NCBI GenBank assembly: GCA_964505765.1
Contig: CAZDJQ010000006.1
Span: 1-36,974, forward strand
DNA: 36,974 bases
Reading direction: 5' to 3'
Source: CAZDJQ01 sp964505765
GTDB lineage: Bacteria > Patescibacteriota > Microgenomatia > UBA12405 > JAHJSD01
Position 1 is the stretch's first letter; the number at the start of each line of letters is the position of its first letter. Below the pieces are notes generated by a model, which saw only the letters and a program-made list of their open reading frames with translations, was not told where the DNA came from and ran no database searches. The position numbers were made by a program, and so were the translations under genes. Shown here one piece after another: positions 1 through 6,777 of the stretch.

Positions 1-977
1 TCTGCTTCCAAGGCGGCTTTGGCCCCCATGCCAGAAGCGATAATATTTTGACGATAGCGGTTGTCAACACAGTCTCCAGCCGCAAAAACACCGTCTATCG
101 ACGTAAAAATTTCATTATCGGTTTTAATATACCCCCGCTGGTCTTTATCAACAAAATTCCCGATAAAATCAGTATTCGGGGTATAGCCGATCGCTAAAAA
201 AACGCCGTTTACTTCTAAATTCCAAACTGTTTTTTCTTCATCCTGATTAATAATTTCTTCTCCATACTGTCGATAGTTTTTTACTTCCTCTTCTCGCTTA
301 TCACTATTTACTTGATATCTGGATTCTAATTTTAAAAAGTCCAGTTTTTGATCGCCGAAAAAGCCTTTGACCTCTGTATTAAAAATCCGGACAACCTTAT
401 TATTTTCTTTGATTCTCCGTCTTAAAATCTCCTGGGCCCGATAATTTTCGCGGCGGTGGATAACATAAACCCGGTCGGCAAACTTGGTTAAAAATTCCGC
501 TTCGGTTAAAGCGGTGTCGCCGCCGCCGACTACAGCCGCTTTTTTATCTTTGTAAAACGGACCGTCGCAAGTAGCGCAGACTGAAATCCCCTTTCCTTTG
601 AATTTTTCACTGCCGGGCACTCCGGTTATCCAACGGGGCGATGCGCCGGTGGCAATAATAATTGTTTTTGCCTGATAATTTTTTGCCCGGCCCTCAACCA
701 AAAACATCTCATCTTCTTTCTTAAGTTTTTCTGCTTTATCCAGCCGAATATCGGCGCCAAATTTCTCTGCTTGCTGTTGAACCCGACTCATTAATTCCCG
801 GCCTTTAATTCCATCCGGAAAGCCCGGGAAGTTTTCCACTAAATCCGTTATTGTCGGCTGGCCGCCGGGATAATCACCAGACAAAACAACTGTTTCAATC
901 CCGCCCCGAGCAGCATAAATTGCCGCTGTCAAGCCGGCCGGTCCGGAACCAATGATTATAAGATCTGATTTAACCAC
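1..977 (-). CDS. trxB: Thioredoxin reductase (3' end cut by window edge)
   Basis: FAD/NADPH-dependent disulfide reductase that would reduce thioredoxin in the cytoplasm. I translated it by hand. It starts GTG-GTT-AAA at 977, with the Rossmann motif GSGPAGLTAAIYAAR right after the start, and has a redox pair C134-A-T-C137 followed by DGP, typical of TrxB. The C-terminal stretch GVFAAGDCVDNRYRQNIIAS binds FAD, so only a few residues are missing at the window edge. The region after the NADPH-binding HRRE motif contains a longer, charged loop than usual. The GTG overlaps the stop of the upstream oxidoreductase gamma gene by 8 bp, so the genes are probably co-transcribed. Family assignment is firm; the exact start is inferred from the overlap. 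Confidence 0.93.
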   Translation of the reverse strand, partial: MVKSDLIIIGSGPAGLTAAIYAARGGIETVVLSGDYPGGQPTITDLVENFPGFPDGIKGRELMSRVQQQAEKFGADIRLDKAEKLKKEDEMFLVEGRAKNYQAKTIIIATGASPRWITGVPGSEKFKGKGISVCATCDGPFYKDKKAAVVGGGDTALTEAEFLTKFADRVYVIHRRENYRAQEILRRRIKENNKVVRIFNTEVKGFFGDQKLDFLKLESRYQVNSDKREEEVKNYRQYGEEIINQDEEKTVWNLEVNGVFLAIGYTPNTDFIGNFVDKDQRGYIKTDNEIFTSIDGVFAAGDCVDNRYRQNIIASGMGAKAALEA

Positions 978-1325
978 TTTTAATCCCTAATATTTCTAAA
1001 CACTCACTTTTTTTAAATATTTCTTCCAAAGCCTGTTCATTCAACCTGCCTTTTGTCTCCAACTCTTTGGACATGCATCCACATCTTAGCTTACCATTTT
1101 CAAGTTCAATCTCAATATCCGGCTCGGCAGCAAACGGCGACGCAATTTCATTATCACTAACCACCACCTGGGCTCTGCTTTTCCCGCTCCTCACCCCGGC
1201 TCCGTATTCGGCTAGAAAGGAAACATGTTTTTCAGGTTTTTCAGCCAACACTTTCTCAGCCAGATGTCTGCCTAGCCAAAGAACTCCTTGACCAGCTAAA
1301 CCGGTAATTAGTACTTTTACTTTTG
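970..1325 (-). CDS. 2-oxoacid:ferredoxin oxidoreductase, gamma subunit (5' end lost in gap)
   Basis: Gamma (PorC/KorC-type) domain of a ferredoxin-dependent 2-oxoacid oxidoreductase, which with alpha and beta interconverts a 2-oxoacid and its acyl-CoA plus CO2 and reduced ferredoxin. Visible motifs are VLITGLAGQGVLWLGRHLAE, the nucleotide-binding-like start of the family, and SFLAEYGAGVRSGKSRAQVVVSD. The reading frame is open up to the 100-N gap at 1326, and only a few N-terminal residues should be missing. The GTG at 1251 is internal, because the conserved GLAGQG motif lies upstream of it. The gene sits between the beta gene and trxB in one minus-strand operon. The preferred oxoacid cannot be told from sequence. 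Confidence 0.88.
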
Positions 1326-1425
1326 NNNNNNNNNNNNNNNNNNNNNNNNNNNNNNNNNNNNNNNNNNNNNNNNNNNNNNNNNNNNNNNNNNNNNNNNNNN
1401 NNNNNNNNNNNNNNNNNNNNNNNNN
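1326..1425. other. Assembly gap (100 N)
   Basis: Exactly 100 N, a placeholder length. On its right edge (1426-1442) lies a heptamer-type repeat reading TTTGACGTTTGAC on the minus strand, and the same 13-mer occurs in the repeat at 15771-15842. The gap may therefore be a repeat-induced assembly break. It falls between the beta stop and the gamma start. Confidence 0.95.
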
Positions 1426-1435
1426 TTGTCAAACG

Positions 1436-2059
1436 TCAAAGGTTATTTCTAAACCTCGGATCATTAGTTTTACAAAAGCTGATTAAATTAATAAAGGCAA
1501 ACCCGTCATGATTATATGCCTGCTTGAACTTTTCTTGAAAATTTTGATCATAAACTTTAAGCTGGGCAAAATAAGCACCTGGCAAAGCTTTAAATATCTG
1601 TTCGGGGTCCAAGGGCTGATAAGGCGAACCTTCAGGATGAGTTTTGGTCGGTGATTCTTTTTCAGTGGTCGGGCCGGTTTGACCGCCGGTCATTGCATAT
1701 AGAGCATTGTTAACGCAAATCACTTTCAAGTTAACATTTCTCCTCGCACTATGAATTAAATGATTGAGCCCCATGGACAACAAATCCCCGTCACCGGAAA
1801 CCACAAATACATCTTTGGCCGGATCAGCTGTTTTTATTCCCTCCGCCACTGGAATTGCCCGTCCGTGGGTAGTATGAGCAGTCGAACAGGTAAAATAATC
1901 AGCAATCCGGCCGGTGCAGCCGATGCCGGAAACCAGCCAGGTTTTTTCTTTTTGCAATCCGATTTCTTCAAATAAATTTGCCAAAGCTACTGCCAGCCAA
2001 TTGGCCGGACAGCCCGGACACCAGATAAAATCAGTGGTCGTCAACCATTTATTTTCCAT
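1436..2059 (-). CDS. 2-oxoacid:ferredoxin oxidoreductase, beta subunit
   Basis: Thiamine diphosphate-binding beta subunit (KorB/PorB type). Near the N-terminus is CPGCPANW; cysteines here are part of the family's cofactor-binding region. The ThDP/Mg motif starts GDGDLLSMG and ends near VICVNN, followed by YAMTGGQTGPTT, all diagnostic. At 207 residues it is shorter than many KorB proteins (about 280), with the C-terminal part reduced. The ATG overlaps the end of the alpha gene by 11 bp, implying translational coupling. The stop TGA at 1436 is part of a TTTGAC heptamer repeat that runs into the gap. Substrate specificity (pyruvate, 2-oxoglutarate or other) is not resolved. Confidence 0.92.
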   Translation of the reverse strand: MENKWLTTTDFIWCPGCPANWLAVALANLFEEIGLQKEKTWLVSGIGCTGRIADYFTCSTAHTTHGRAIPVAEGIKTADPAKDVFVVSGDGDLLSMGLNHLIHSARRNVNLKVICVNNALYAMTGGQTGPTTEKESPTKTHPEGSPYQPLDPEQIFKALPGAYFAQLKVYDQNFQEKFKQAYNHDGFAFINLISFCKTNDPRFRNNL

Positions 2060-3020
2060 TAATCAGCCGTTTTAATTTATCAATATCTATCACTTCATCT
2101 TGATAAGCAATAAATTCAACTTTATCCCCTAAAACCCGCCTGATCGGTTCAACATACTGGCCTTGATTCATTTCAATTACCACTACCCGCTGTTTATTTT
2201 CAGCCAGCTGTTTAATTTCCCGGCTCAAAAACGGCCAGATCCGGACCGGGGCCAAGATTTGAAACTCCGGCTCAAATGCTCTTAATGCCCGGGCCATTGA
2301 ACCCAACCCGATTAACAAAGTTTTTGACTGTTTATTCCCCCAAAGATTAAAATCCCGATAATTAGATTCGGCAATCTTTTTAAGCTGGTTGATTTTTTGA
2401 GCATTCCTTTTCCGGCTGATCAAGCCGGAATAATGACTAATGTTTGATGATTGACTATTAATTTTTAATTTTTCACTTTTCACTTTTAACTTCTCCTCCA
2501 TATGCGCCAAATAGGCATCAGACAATAAAATAACCGGAGTTTGATACTCCCAGGCAATTTTAAAGGCTTTAATTGTATAGTCATAACACTCTTGAACAGA
2601 AGTAGGATAAAAAACAAATGGATAAATATCGCCGTGACTGCCGTAGCGTGACGCTAAAATTTCCCCTTGGCCGGCTCTAGTCGGAGCGCCGGTCGACGGC
2701 CCGGACCGCATCACATCAATCACAACCAGCGGGGCTTGATAAACAAAGGCCAACCCCAAACCTTCCTGCATTAAACTCAACCCCGGGCCGGAGGTGGCCG
2801 TAAAACTAGGAATTCCACTAATTGCCGCCCCTAAAACTTGATGAAAAGCCGCCAATTCATCTTCCGCCTGCAGAAAGATCAGGTTTTTATTTGCCCGGCT
2901 TAAAACCGACCACTCCGTCATAATTTCCGAAGCCGGCGTAATCGGATAACCAGAATAAAAACGGGCCCCGACATCAAATGCGGCTTTAACAATTGCTTGA
3001 TTCCCGGATAAAAATTCCAT
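2049..3020 (-). CDS. 2-oxoacid:ferredoxin oxidoreductase, alpha subunit
   Basis: Alpha subunit (KorA/PorA type) carrying the pyrimidine-binding half of the ThDP site. GYPITPASEIMTEW near residue 24 and TATSGPGLSLMQEGLGLA are family hallmarks, and MRSGPSTGAPT and the late transketolase-like C-terminal domain (KTLLIGLGSMARAL) follow in the normal order. At 323 residues it is on the short side for stand-alone alpha subunits. Residues about 172-196, between LSDAYLAHM and ISRKRNAQK, are a Lys/Glu-rich stretch encoded by a heptamer repeat (2441-2494) that looks inserted into a linker. First gene of the alpha-beta-gamma-trxB operon. The minus-strand TATAAT at 3027-3032 lies only 6 nt before the ATG, so the mRNA is probably almost leaderless. 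Confidence 0.92.
   Translation of the reverse strand: MEFLSGNQAIVKAAFDVGARFYSGYPITPASEIMTEWSVLSRANKNLIFLQAEDELAAFHQVLGAAISGIPSFTATSGPGLSLMQEGLGLAFVYQAPLVVIDVMRSGPSTGAPTRAGQGEILASRYGSHGDIYPFVFYPTSVQECYDYTIKAFKIAWEYQTPVILLSDAYLAHMEEKLKVKSEKLKINSQSSNISHYSGLISRKRNAQKINQLKKIAESNYRDFNLWGNKQSKTLLIGLGSMARALRAFEPEFQILAPVRIWPFLSREIKQLAENKQRVVVIEMNQGQYVEPIRRVLGDKVEFIAYQDEVIDIDKLKRLINGK
2441..2494. repeat. Heptamer repeat tract inside KorA-type gene
   Basis: 2460-2494 is exactly five 7-bp units on the plus strand: AATTTTT, AATTTTT, CACTTTT, CACTTTT, AACTTCT. It is preceded by two TGTTTGA/TGATTGA-type units at 2441-2454. It is read in frame by the host gene and encodes a Lys/Glu/Ser-rich linker. Confidence 0.9.
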
Positions 3021-3026
3021 TTGTTA

Positions 3027-3053
3027 ATTATACATCTACCTCAAACTTGACAA
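3027..3053 (-). promoter_or_regulatory. Promoter of oxidoreductase operon
   Basis: On the minus strand, TTGTCA (3048-3053) and TATAAT (3027-3032) are 15 bp apart, with a 17-bp alternative TAATTA two bases further. The ATG follows the -10 box by 6 nt. The -35 box overlaps, on the opposite strand, the -35 box of the divergent peptide gene. Confidence 0.55.
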
Positions 3054-3075
3054 AATTTTAAAAATGGTTTAGCTT
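3047..3075 (+). promoter_or_regulatory. Promoter of the cysteine-rich peptide gene
   Basis: TTGACA (3047-3052), 17-bp spacer, TAGCTT (3070-3075). The ATG is 11 nt after the -10 box, leaving about 5 nt of leader. Confidence 0.5.
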
Positions 3076-3086
3076 AGAAATTAAGG

Positions 3087-3317
3087 ATGCTTAGAAAAAT
3101 TTCCATTGGACTGCTGTCGGCAACTTTTTTTGCGGTTTTAGTCGGCGCCGGAATTGCCGCTGCTTCACAATCTTTCCCTGAAAACAGATTAACATTAGTG
3201 TTGGGCGAAGCCTGCCGGCCGGTAAACGCCGATTGTCAAACCCACCGACAATGCTGCAGCGGAAAGTGTGTTTCTCAAAGTTTTTTACCTTGGGTGCCGG
3301 GCCAGTGCCGAGATTAA
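3087..3317 (+). CDS. Small secreted six-cysteine peptide with knottin-like spacing
   Basis: 76-residue protein. Residues 1-26 form a Sec-type signal peptide: MLRK, a hydrophobic core to about 22, then AAA before SQS. The predicted mature part contains exactly six cysteines, C43, C50, C56, C57, C61 and C74, with gaps of 6, 5, 0, 3 and 12. This fits the inhibitor cystine knot pattern (C-x3-7-C-x3-8-C-x0-7-C-x1-4-C-x4-13-C) known mainly from animal, plant and fungal toxins and inhibitors. It would therefore be exported, and disulfide-bonded if an oxidising compartment exists. The gene is divergent from the oxidoreductase operon and 39 bp upstream of the MiaB-like gene. I do not recognise a named family. 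The fold and any role (toxin, inhibitor, adhesion) are inference. Confidence 0.7.
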   Translation: MLRKISIGLLSATFFAVLVGAGIAAASQSFPENRLTLVLGEACRPVNADCQTHRQCCSGKCVSQSFLPWVPGQCRD

Positions 3318-3356
3318 TTTAACTCCTCAGCCAACTTGCGATAAAATATAAAGGCA

Positions 3357-4382
3357 ATGTCTAAACTTTACTATATCACTACCTTTGGGTGCCAGATGAA
3401 TGAAGCCGATTCCCAGCGGATCGCAGCTGAGCTGGAAAATCAAGGCTACCAGCCGGCTGGTGAAATCAGCCAGGCGGATTTAGTAATTATTAATTCCTGC
3501 ATTGTCAGAGAGTCCGCTGAAAATCGCGTCTACGGCCTGCTTAACAATTTAAAAAAGTCAAAGGTTATTTTAACCGGTTGTCTGGCCGGTTGGGCACTAC
3601 GTGATAAAAGCGGGAAAAATCTTCAAGTTTTAAAAAACCGAATCGGAGAAAAAATTGAAATTAAACTAACTCAAGATCTGGCTGATTTTAAAACCGAACA
3701 GAAACAAAATAACAAACAAGACTGGGCTTATATTCCAATCTCCAACGGCTGTAATAATTTTTGCTCCTACTGTATTGTCCCCTACGCCCGCGGCCGGGAG
3801 ACTAATCGTTTAAAACAAGCAATCATCAAAGACATTTACTGCGCTTTAGGGAAAGGACTAAACCGGATTATGTTATTAGGTCAAAATGTCAATTCCGCAG
3901 ATAATTTTGCGGAGTTGTTAGAGTCGGTTGCCCAAATTCAAGGAGTAGAAAAGTTAACCTTTATGTCCGCCAACCCGCAAGACTTTAATTCGCAATTAAT
4001 AGAAGTTATTGCCAACAACCCAAATATTTCCCGTCAAATACACATTCCTCTCCAGTCAGGGGATGATAAAATTTTAAAGAAAATGAACCGGCGATATACT
4101 CGGCAAGATTATTTAGACCTAATTAAACAAATAAAAAAGAAAGTTCCCGAGGCAGAATTTACTACTGATATTTTAATCGGCTTCCCGGGCGAAACTAAAA
4201 AGGCGTTTGAAAATACGGTTGAAGTCTGTAAACAAGTTGGCTTTAAACAAGCATTTCTAAATAAATACTCACCCCGGCCGGGAACAGTCGCCGCTAAAAA
4301 TTATGAAGATAATATTCCCATGGATGAAAAAAAACGCCGCTGGCAGATATTGGAAGAGCTGATCAATCAAACGCATTTATAA
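3357..4382 (+). CDS. MiaB-like tRNA methylthiotransferase (no TRAM domain)
   Basis: Radical SAM enzyme of the methylthiotransferase family, which adds a methylthio group to modified adenosine in tRNA. The N-terminal MTTase domain has its three cluster cysteines at C12 (FGCQMNEADS), C48 (NSCIVRESAENR) and C75 (TGCLAG). The radical SAM cluster motif C132-x3-C136-x2-C139 sits in NGCNNFCSYCIVPYARGRE. At 341 residues the protein ends soon after the SPRPGT motif and lacks the C-terminal TRAM RNA-binding domain of typical MiaB (about 440 residues). Its last 20 bp overlap the convergent HD-domain gene. MiaB (i6A37) is the best guess; MtaB or RimO-like substrates are not excluded. TAAAAT (3342-3347) lies 9 nt before the ATG. 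Confidence 0.88.
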   Translation: MSKLYYITTFGCQMNEADSQRIAAELENQGYQPAGEISQADLVIINSCIVRESAENRVYGLLNNLKKSKVILTGCLAGWALRDKSGKNLQVLKNRIGEKIEIKLTQDLADFKTEQKQNNKQDWAYIPISNGCNNFCSYCIVPYARGRETNRLKQAIIKDIYCALGKGLNRIMLLGQNVNSADNFAELLESVAQIQGVEKLTFMSANPQDFNSQLIEVIANNPNISRQIHIPLQSGDDKILKKMNRRYTRQDYLDLIKQIKKKVPEAEFTTDILIGFPGETKKAFENTVEVCKQVGFKQAFLNKYSPRPGTVAAKNYEDNIPMDEKKRRWQILEELINQTHL

Positions 4383-5163
4383 TTTCAGCAATTGCCGCTC
4401 CTGCTGGTAATTTTTTATCCGAAACCCCGACCAGTTTAATCGGCACCTGATCAAAGCCGGCTAAATTAGCAAACTGTTTTAAGTTGGTTCCTTGAGGCAA
4501 TAAGTCGGCGACTCTTTTGTAAGCGAAATTAACAATATAATTTGGATTTATTTCGACGGATTTTTTTTCAGCTTTTATTTCCTTTACCAAACCGACCGAC
4601 CTCTTGCATCTTACTTTCTTATTCACATTCAAACTAGTGCTTAACTGGTCAATTGCTCGAATAAACCGACCAAATAAATCAGGATTTTCTCCGGTCCGGT
4701 TGAATTTAGTTTGGCCGATTAAATACAAAACCAACTTTTGCCAAGCTTTATCAAAGTCTTCTGCTTTTATTAAATTTCGTGCTATTTTTTTACTTCGTTC
4801 TTCCGCCTTTTGTCCCTGATAAGCAGAAAAAAACTTAAACCCTTGGTCTCCCCAATCACCAATATTGCCTAAATCGTGCAAAGAAAACCCCAAATAACAG
4901 GCTTTTTGAAAATCCTTTATTGTCAGCTCCGCCTTGATTTGTTTATTCCACTTTTCTAATTGCTCAGGCAGATTAAAAATATTATTTTGTTCTGCCGACA
5001 TTGCCGCCTCAATCAAATTCACTGCCATTTGACGGTTAGCTTTTATATGTCCGGAATTATGAAAGCTTTCCTGCCGCCAGATAGTTGCATCAAAATCATC
5101 ATGTTTTTGGATCCCGAATTTACTCAATCTTTCAAGCGCATTCATCATTCTTAAGTTTAACAC
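4363..5163 (-). CDS. HD-domain-like phosphohydrolase, uncharacterised
   Basis: 266-residue soluble protein. It shows metal ligands in the order expected of an HD superfamily hydrolase: ESFHNSGHIKANR near residues 33-45, SLHDLGNIGD near residue 95, and RFIRAIDQLS near residue 168. HD proteins hydrolyse nucleotides or other phosphate esters, but the substrate here is not indicated. The start is uncertain: the first reading start is a GTG at 5163, and two ATG codons follow 5-6 residues later. The 3' end overlaps the MiaB-like gene by 20 bp, convergent. It is transcribed away from the L10 leader. Confidence 0.6.
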   Translation of the reverse strand: MLNLRMMNALERLSKFGIQKHDDFDATIWRQESFHNSGHIKANRQMAVNLIEAAMSAEQNNIFNLPEQLEKWNKQIKAELTIKDFQKACYLGFSLHDLGNIGDWGDQGFKFFSAYQGQKAEERSKKIARNLIKAEDFDKAWQKLVLYLIGQTKFNRTGENPDLFGRFIRAIDQLSTSLNVNKKVRCKRSVGLVKEIKAEKKSVEINPNYIVNFAYKRVADLLPQGTNLKQFANLAGFDQVPIKLVGVSDKKLPAGAAIAEIINAFD

Positions 5164-5178
5164 AAATCCAGCTTGTCC

Positions 5179-5207
5179 TTGCTTTTTAAGCCTGAATTAT
5201 TTAAAAT
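5179..5207 (+). promoter_or_regulatory. Promoter of L10 leader/rplJ operon
   Basis: TTGCTT (5179-5184), 17-bp spacer, TAAAAT (5202-5207), predicting transcription from about 5214, at the start of the L10 leader. Confidence 0.55.
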
Positions 5208-5213
5208 ACATTT

Positions 5214-5392
5214 TAGTCCGAAGACAGCAGGGCCGTGTACCCNNNNNNNNNNNNNNNNNNNNNNNNNNNNNNNNNNNNNNNNNNNNNNNNNNNNNNNNNN
5301 NNNNNNNNNNNNNNNNNNNNNNNNNNNNNNNNNNNNNNNNNNATGTGGTACTACAGTGGTACGTGGTTAAATATCCCGCCGAGGCAATACAC
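5214..5392 (+). ncRNA. Ribosomal protein L10 leader (contains 100-N gap)
   Basis: Autoregulatory mRNA leader bound by the L10(L12)4 complex. Two conserved blocks are visible: CCGAAGACAGCAGGGCC (about 5219-5235) and CCCGCCGAGGC (about 5375-5385), both typical of the Rfam L10 leader. GTGTA (5236-5240) and TACAC (5388-5392) could pair at its base. The middle is lost in the gap 5243-5342. It is followed not by rplJ but by an inserted element with a four-helix-bundle gene, which is abnormal. Confidence 0.75.
5243..5342. other. Assembly gap (100 N)
   Basis: Placeholder gap inside the L10 leader. The right flank contains GTGGTAC twice within 20 bp (from 5345), so a short repeat may have broken the assembly. 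Confidence 0.95.
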
Positions 5393-5428
5393 CGTAGCTA
5401 GTAGTTCGTAGTTAGTAGCTCGTAAGCG
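5393..5428. repeat. Left terminal heptamer repeat of the element
   Basis: GTAGCTA, GTAGTTC, GTAGTTA, GTAGCTC, GTAAGCG: five 7-bp units from 5394, forming the left end of the inverted repeat. Confidence 0.85.
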
Positions 5429-5447
5429 CCTCGCCGAGGCGCTTTTT
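5426..5447 (+). terminator. Hairpin with T-run upstream of four-helix gene
   Basis: GCGCCTC-GCC-GAGGCGC (7-bp stem) followed by TTTTT, a classic intrinsic terminator shape. It could be the L10 attenuator or be carried by the inserted element. Either way it lies between the leader and both downstream genes. Confidence 0.7.
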
Positions 5448-5450
5448 ATT

Positions 5451-5810
5451 ATGAAAATTAAAAAATTTACACAACTAGATTCATGGAAAGAAGCGCACAA
5501 ATTGGTTATTTTTATATATAAAATAACCAAAGATTTTCCTAAAGATGAAACTTATGGACTAAGAAACCAAATGCGAAGAGCTGTAGTATCAATTACAAGT
5601 AACATCGCTGAAGGTTTCGGGAGGAGAACAAAAAAAAATAAAATTAACTATTATCACCAAAGCTTAGGTTCAGTCTATGAATTACAAAACCAACTCCTAG
5701 TTAGTAAAGATTTAAAATACATTACCCAAAATAAATTTGATAAATCTGCTGAGCAATCAGTCAGAGTTGCCAAGTTAATTAATGGTTCAATTAGAAGTTT
5801 ATCATCCTAG
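5451..5810 (+). CDS. Four-helix-bundle protein (S23/IVP, bAvd-like)
   Basis: 119-residue protein of the S23/TIGR02436 family, related to the Avd accessory protein of diversity-generating retroelements. The signature is clear: LDSWKEAHKLVIFIYKIT near the start, GLRNQMRRAVVSITSNIAEG near residues 37-56, and SLGSVYELQNQLLVSKD near residues 72-88. The family is all-helical, forms rings and is thought to bind nucleic acid; its biological role is unsettled. The gene is more AT-rich than the ribosomal genes beside it. Its TAG stop (5808-5810) is part of the right-hand terminal repeat. No Shine-Dalgarno sequence is visible. No reverse transcriptase is present in the window, so a retroelement role is not supported here. 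Confidence 0.9.
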   Translation: MKIKKFTQLDSWKEAHKLVIFIYKITKDFPKDETYGLRNQMRRAVVSITSNIAEGFGRRTKKNKINYYHQSLGSVYELQNQLLVSKDLKYITQNKFDKSAEQSVRVAKLINGSIRSLSS

Positions 5811-5836
5811 CTACGAGCTACCAGCTACTAGCTACG
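5807..5836. repeat. Right terminal heptamer repeat of the element
   Basis: TAGCTAC, GAGCTAC, CAGCTAC, TAGCTAC: four 7-bp units, the inverted counterpart of the left end. Confidence 0.85.
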
Positions 5837-5843
5837 AAATATT

Positions 5844-6371
5844 ATGGTTAAACAATCAAAAATATACGAAGTTGAAAATATTACTGAAAATATCAAACAG
5901 GCCAAATCAGTTGCTTTAATTGATTATCAGGGATTAGACGCCCGGCAGAATAATGAATTGCGCCAGAAGATAAGACAAACCGGCGGGATGCTTGAAGTAA
6001 ACAAAAATACCTTAATTACTCGGGCCTTGAACAAAATCGGGATTAAACTAGATCAACCCCTAACCGGCCCCACCGCCCTGGTCTACTCTCAACAAGATGC
6101 AATCAGCGCGCTTAAGGCAATAAAAGAAGTGGCTGAAGAATATGAAAAACCCGAATTTAAATTTGGTATTTACCAACAAAAGTTTCTCCCCTTAGAAAGA
6201 CTAAAAAAATTAGTAGACATTCCCGGCAAGGAAATTTTGCTTTCCCAGCTTGCCAACGGCTTAAATGCTCCTATGGTTAAACTCGCCAACGGATTACAAT
6301 ATCATCAACGCAAATTTGTTTTAGCATTAAAAGCAGTAATGCATTCCAAAGGAGGTGAAAACAATGGCTAA
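5844..6371 (+). CDS. rplJ: 50S ribosomal protein L10
   Basis: Base of the L7/L12 stalk of the large ribosomal subunit and, in many bacteria, the repressor of its own operon through the L10 leader. 175 residues, normal length. IKQAKSVALIDYQGLDARQN and the RQTGGMLEVNKNTLITRAL segment are the family's rRNA-binding N-terminal domain. The C-terminal helix (LKAVMHSKGG) is where L7/L12 dimers dock. The ATG is only 7 bp after the inserted element, so its native leader-to-gene spacing has been replaced. The last 8 bp overlap rplL. Confidence 0.96.
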   Translation: MVKQSKIYEVENITENIKQAKSVALIDYQGLDARQNNELRQKIRQTGGMLEVNKNTLITRALNKIGIKLDQPLTGPTALVYSQQDAISALKAIKEVAEEYEKPEFKFGIYQQKFLPLERLKKLVDIPGKEILLSQLANGLNAPMVKLANGLQYHQRKFVLALKAVMHSKGGENNG

Positions 6372-6777
6372 AGGCAAAAAGAAAAAAGCTGAAGGCACCG
6401 GAAATGAAAAAATAGATAAAATCATTAATAAGATCGCAGATTTGTCTGTTTTAGAGCTGTCGGAACTGGTCGAGGCTGTTGAAGAAAAATTTGGAGTAGA
6501 AGCTATTGCTGCCGCTCCTGCGGCTGCCGCACCGGCTGGCGGCGGTGAACAAGCTGAAGAAAAGTCTGAATATACTGTAGTTTTAGCTGATGTCGGCGAC
6601 AAAAAAATCAACGTAATTAAAGCGCTGAGAAAAGTTAAACCTGATTTAGGCTTAAAAGACGCTAAAGACTTGACTGAAAAAACACCGGCCGATATTTTGG
6701 TTGACGTTAAAAAGGAACAAGCTGAGGAAGCTAAAAAAGGGTTAGAAGAAGCTGGAGCAACAGTTGAGCTAAAATAA
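6364..6777 (+). CDS. rplL: 50S ribosomal protein L7/L12
   Basis: Stalk protein that recruits translation factors. Start ATG 6364 is chosen because GGAGGT (6351-6356) sits 7 nt upstream; an earlier in-frame GTG at 6355 overlaps that site. The N-terminal dimerisation domain (IADLSVLELSELVEAVEEKFG) is followed by an Ala/Pro/Gly hinge. The C-terminal domain contains DKKINVIKALRKVKPDLGLKDAK and ends GATVELK, as in the family. The charged N-terminal extension MAKGKKKKAEGTG is longer than usual. Overlaps rplJ by 8 bp and the convergent ligase-like gene by 9 bp. Confidence 0.96.
   Translation: MAKGKKKKAEGTGNEKIDKIINKIADLSVLELSELVEAVEEKFGVEAIAAAPAAAAPAGGGEQAEEKSEYTVVLADVGDKKINVIKALRKVKPDLGLKDAKDLTEKTPADILVDVKKEQAEEAKKGLEEAGATVELK

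Larger units (their letters stand above)
5393..5836 (+). mobile_element. IVS-like element: four-helix-bundle gene between inverted heptamer repeats
   Basis: 444-bp unit whose outer ends are a perfect 12-bp inverted repeat: CGTAGCTAGTAG at 5393-5404 and CTACTAGCTACG at 5825-5836. Each end continues inward as GTAGNNN heptamers (four to five units). Inside are a hairpin followed by Ts and a four-helix-bundle (S23/IVP) gene. Such proteins are known from intervening sequences in 23S rRNA genes, where complementary ends form a stem. Here the unit separates the L10 leader from rplJ. No target-site duplication is evident. Mobility is an inference. Confidence 0.55.

Noticed and set aside
5451..5810. 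Diversity-generating retroelement
   Set aside because: Only an Avd-like four-helix protein is present. There is no reverse transcriptase, template repeat or variable target gene.
6355..6363. Earlier GTG start for L7/L12
   Set aside because: It overlaps the GGAGGT ribosome site that fits the ATG at 6364.
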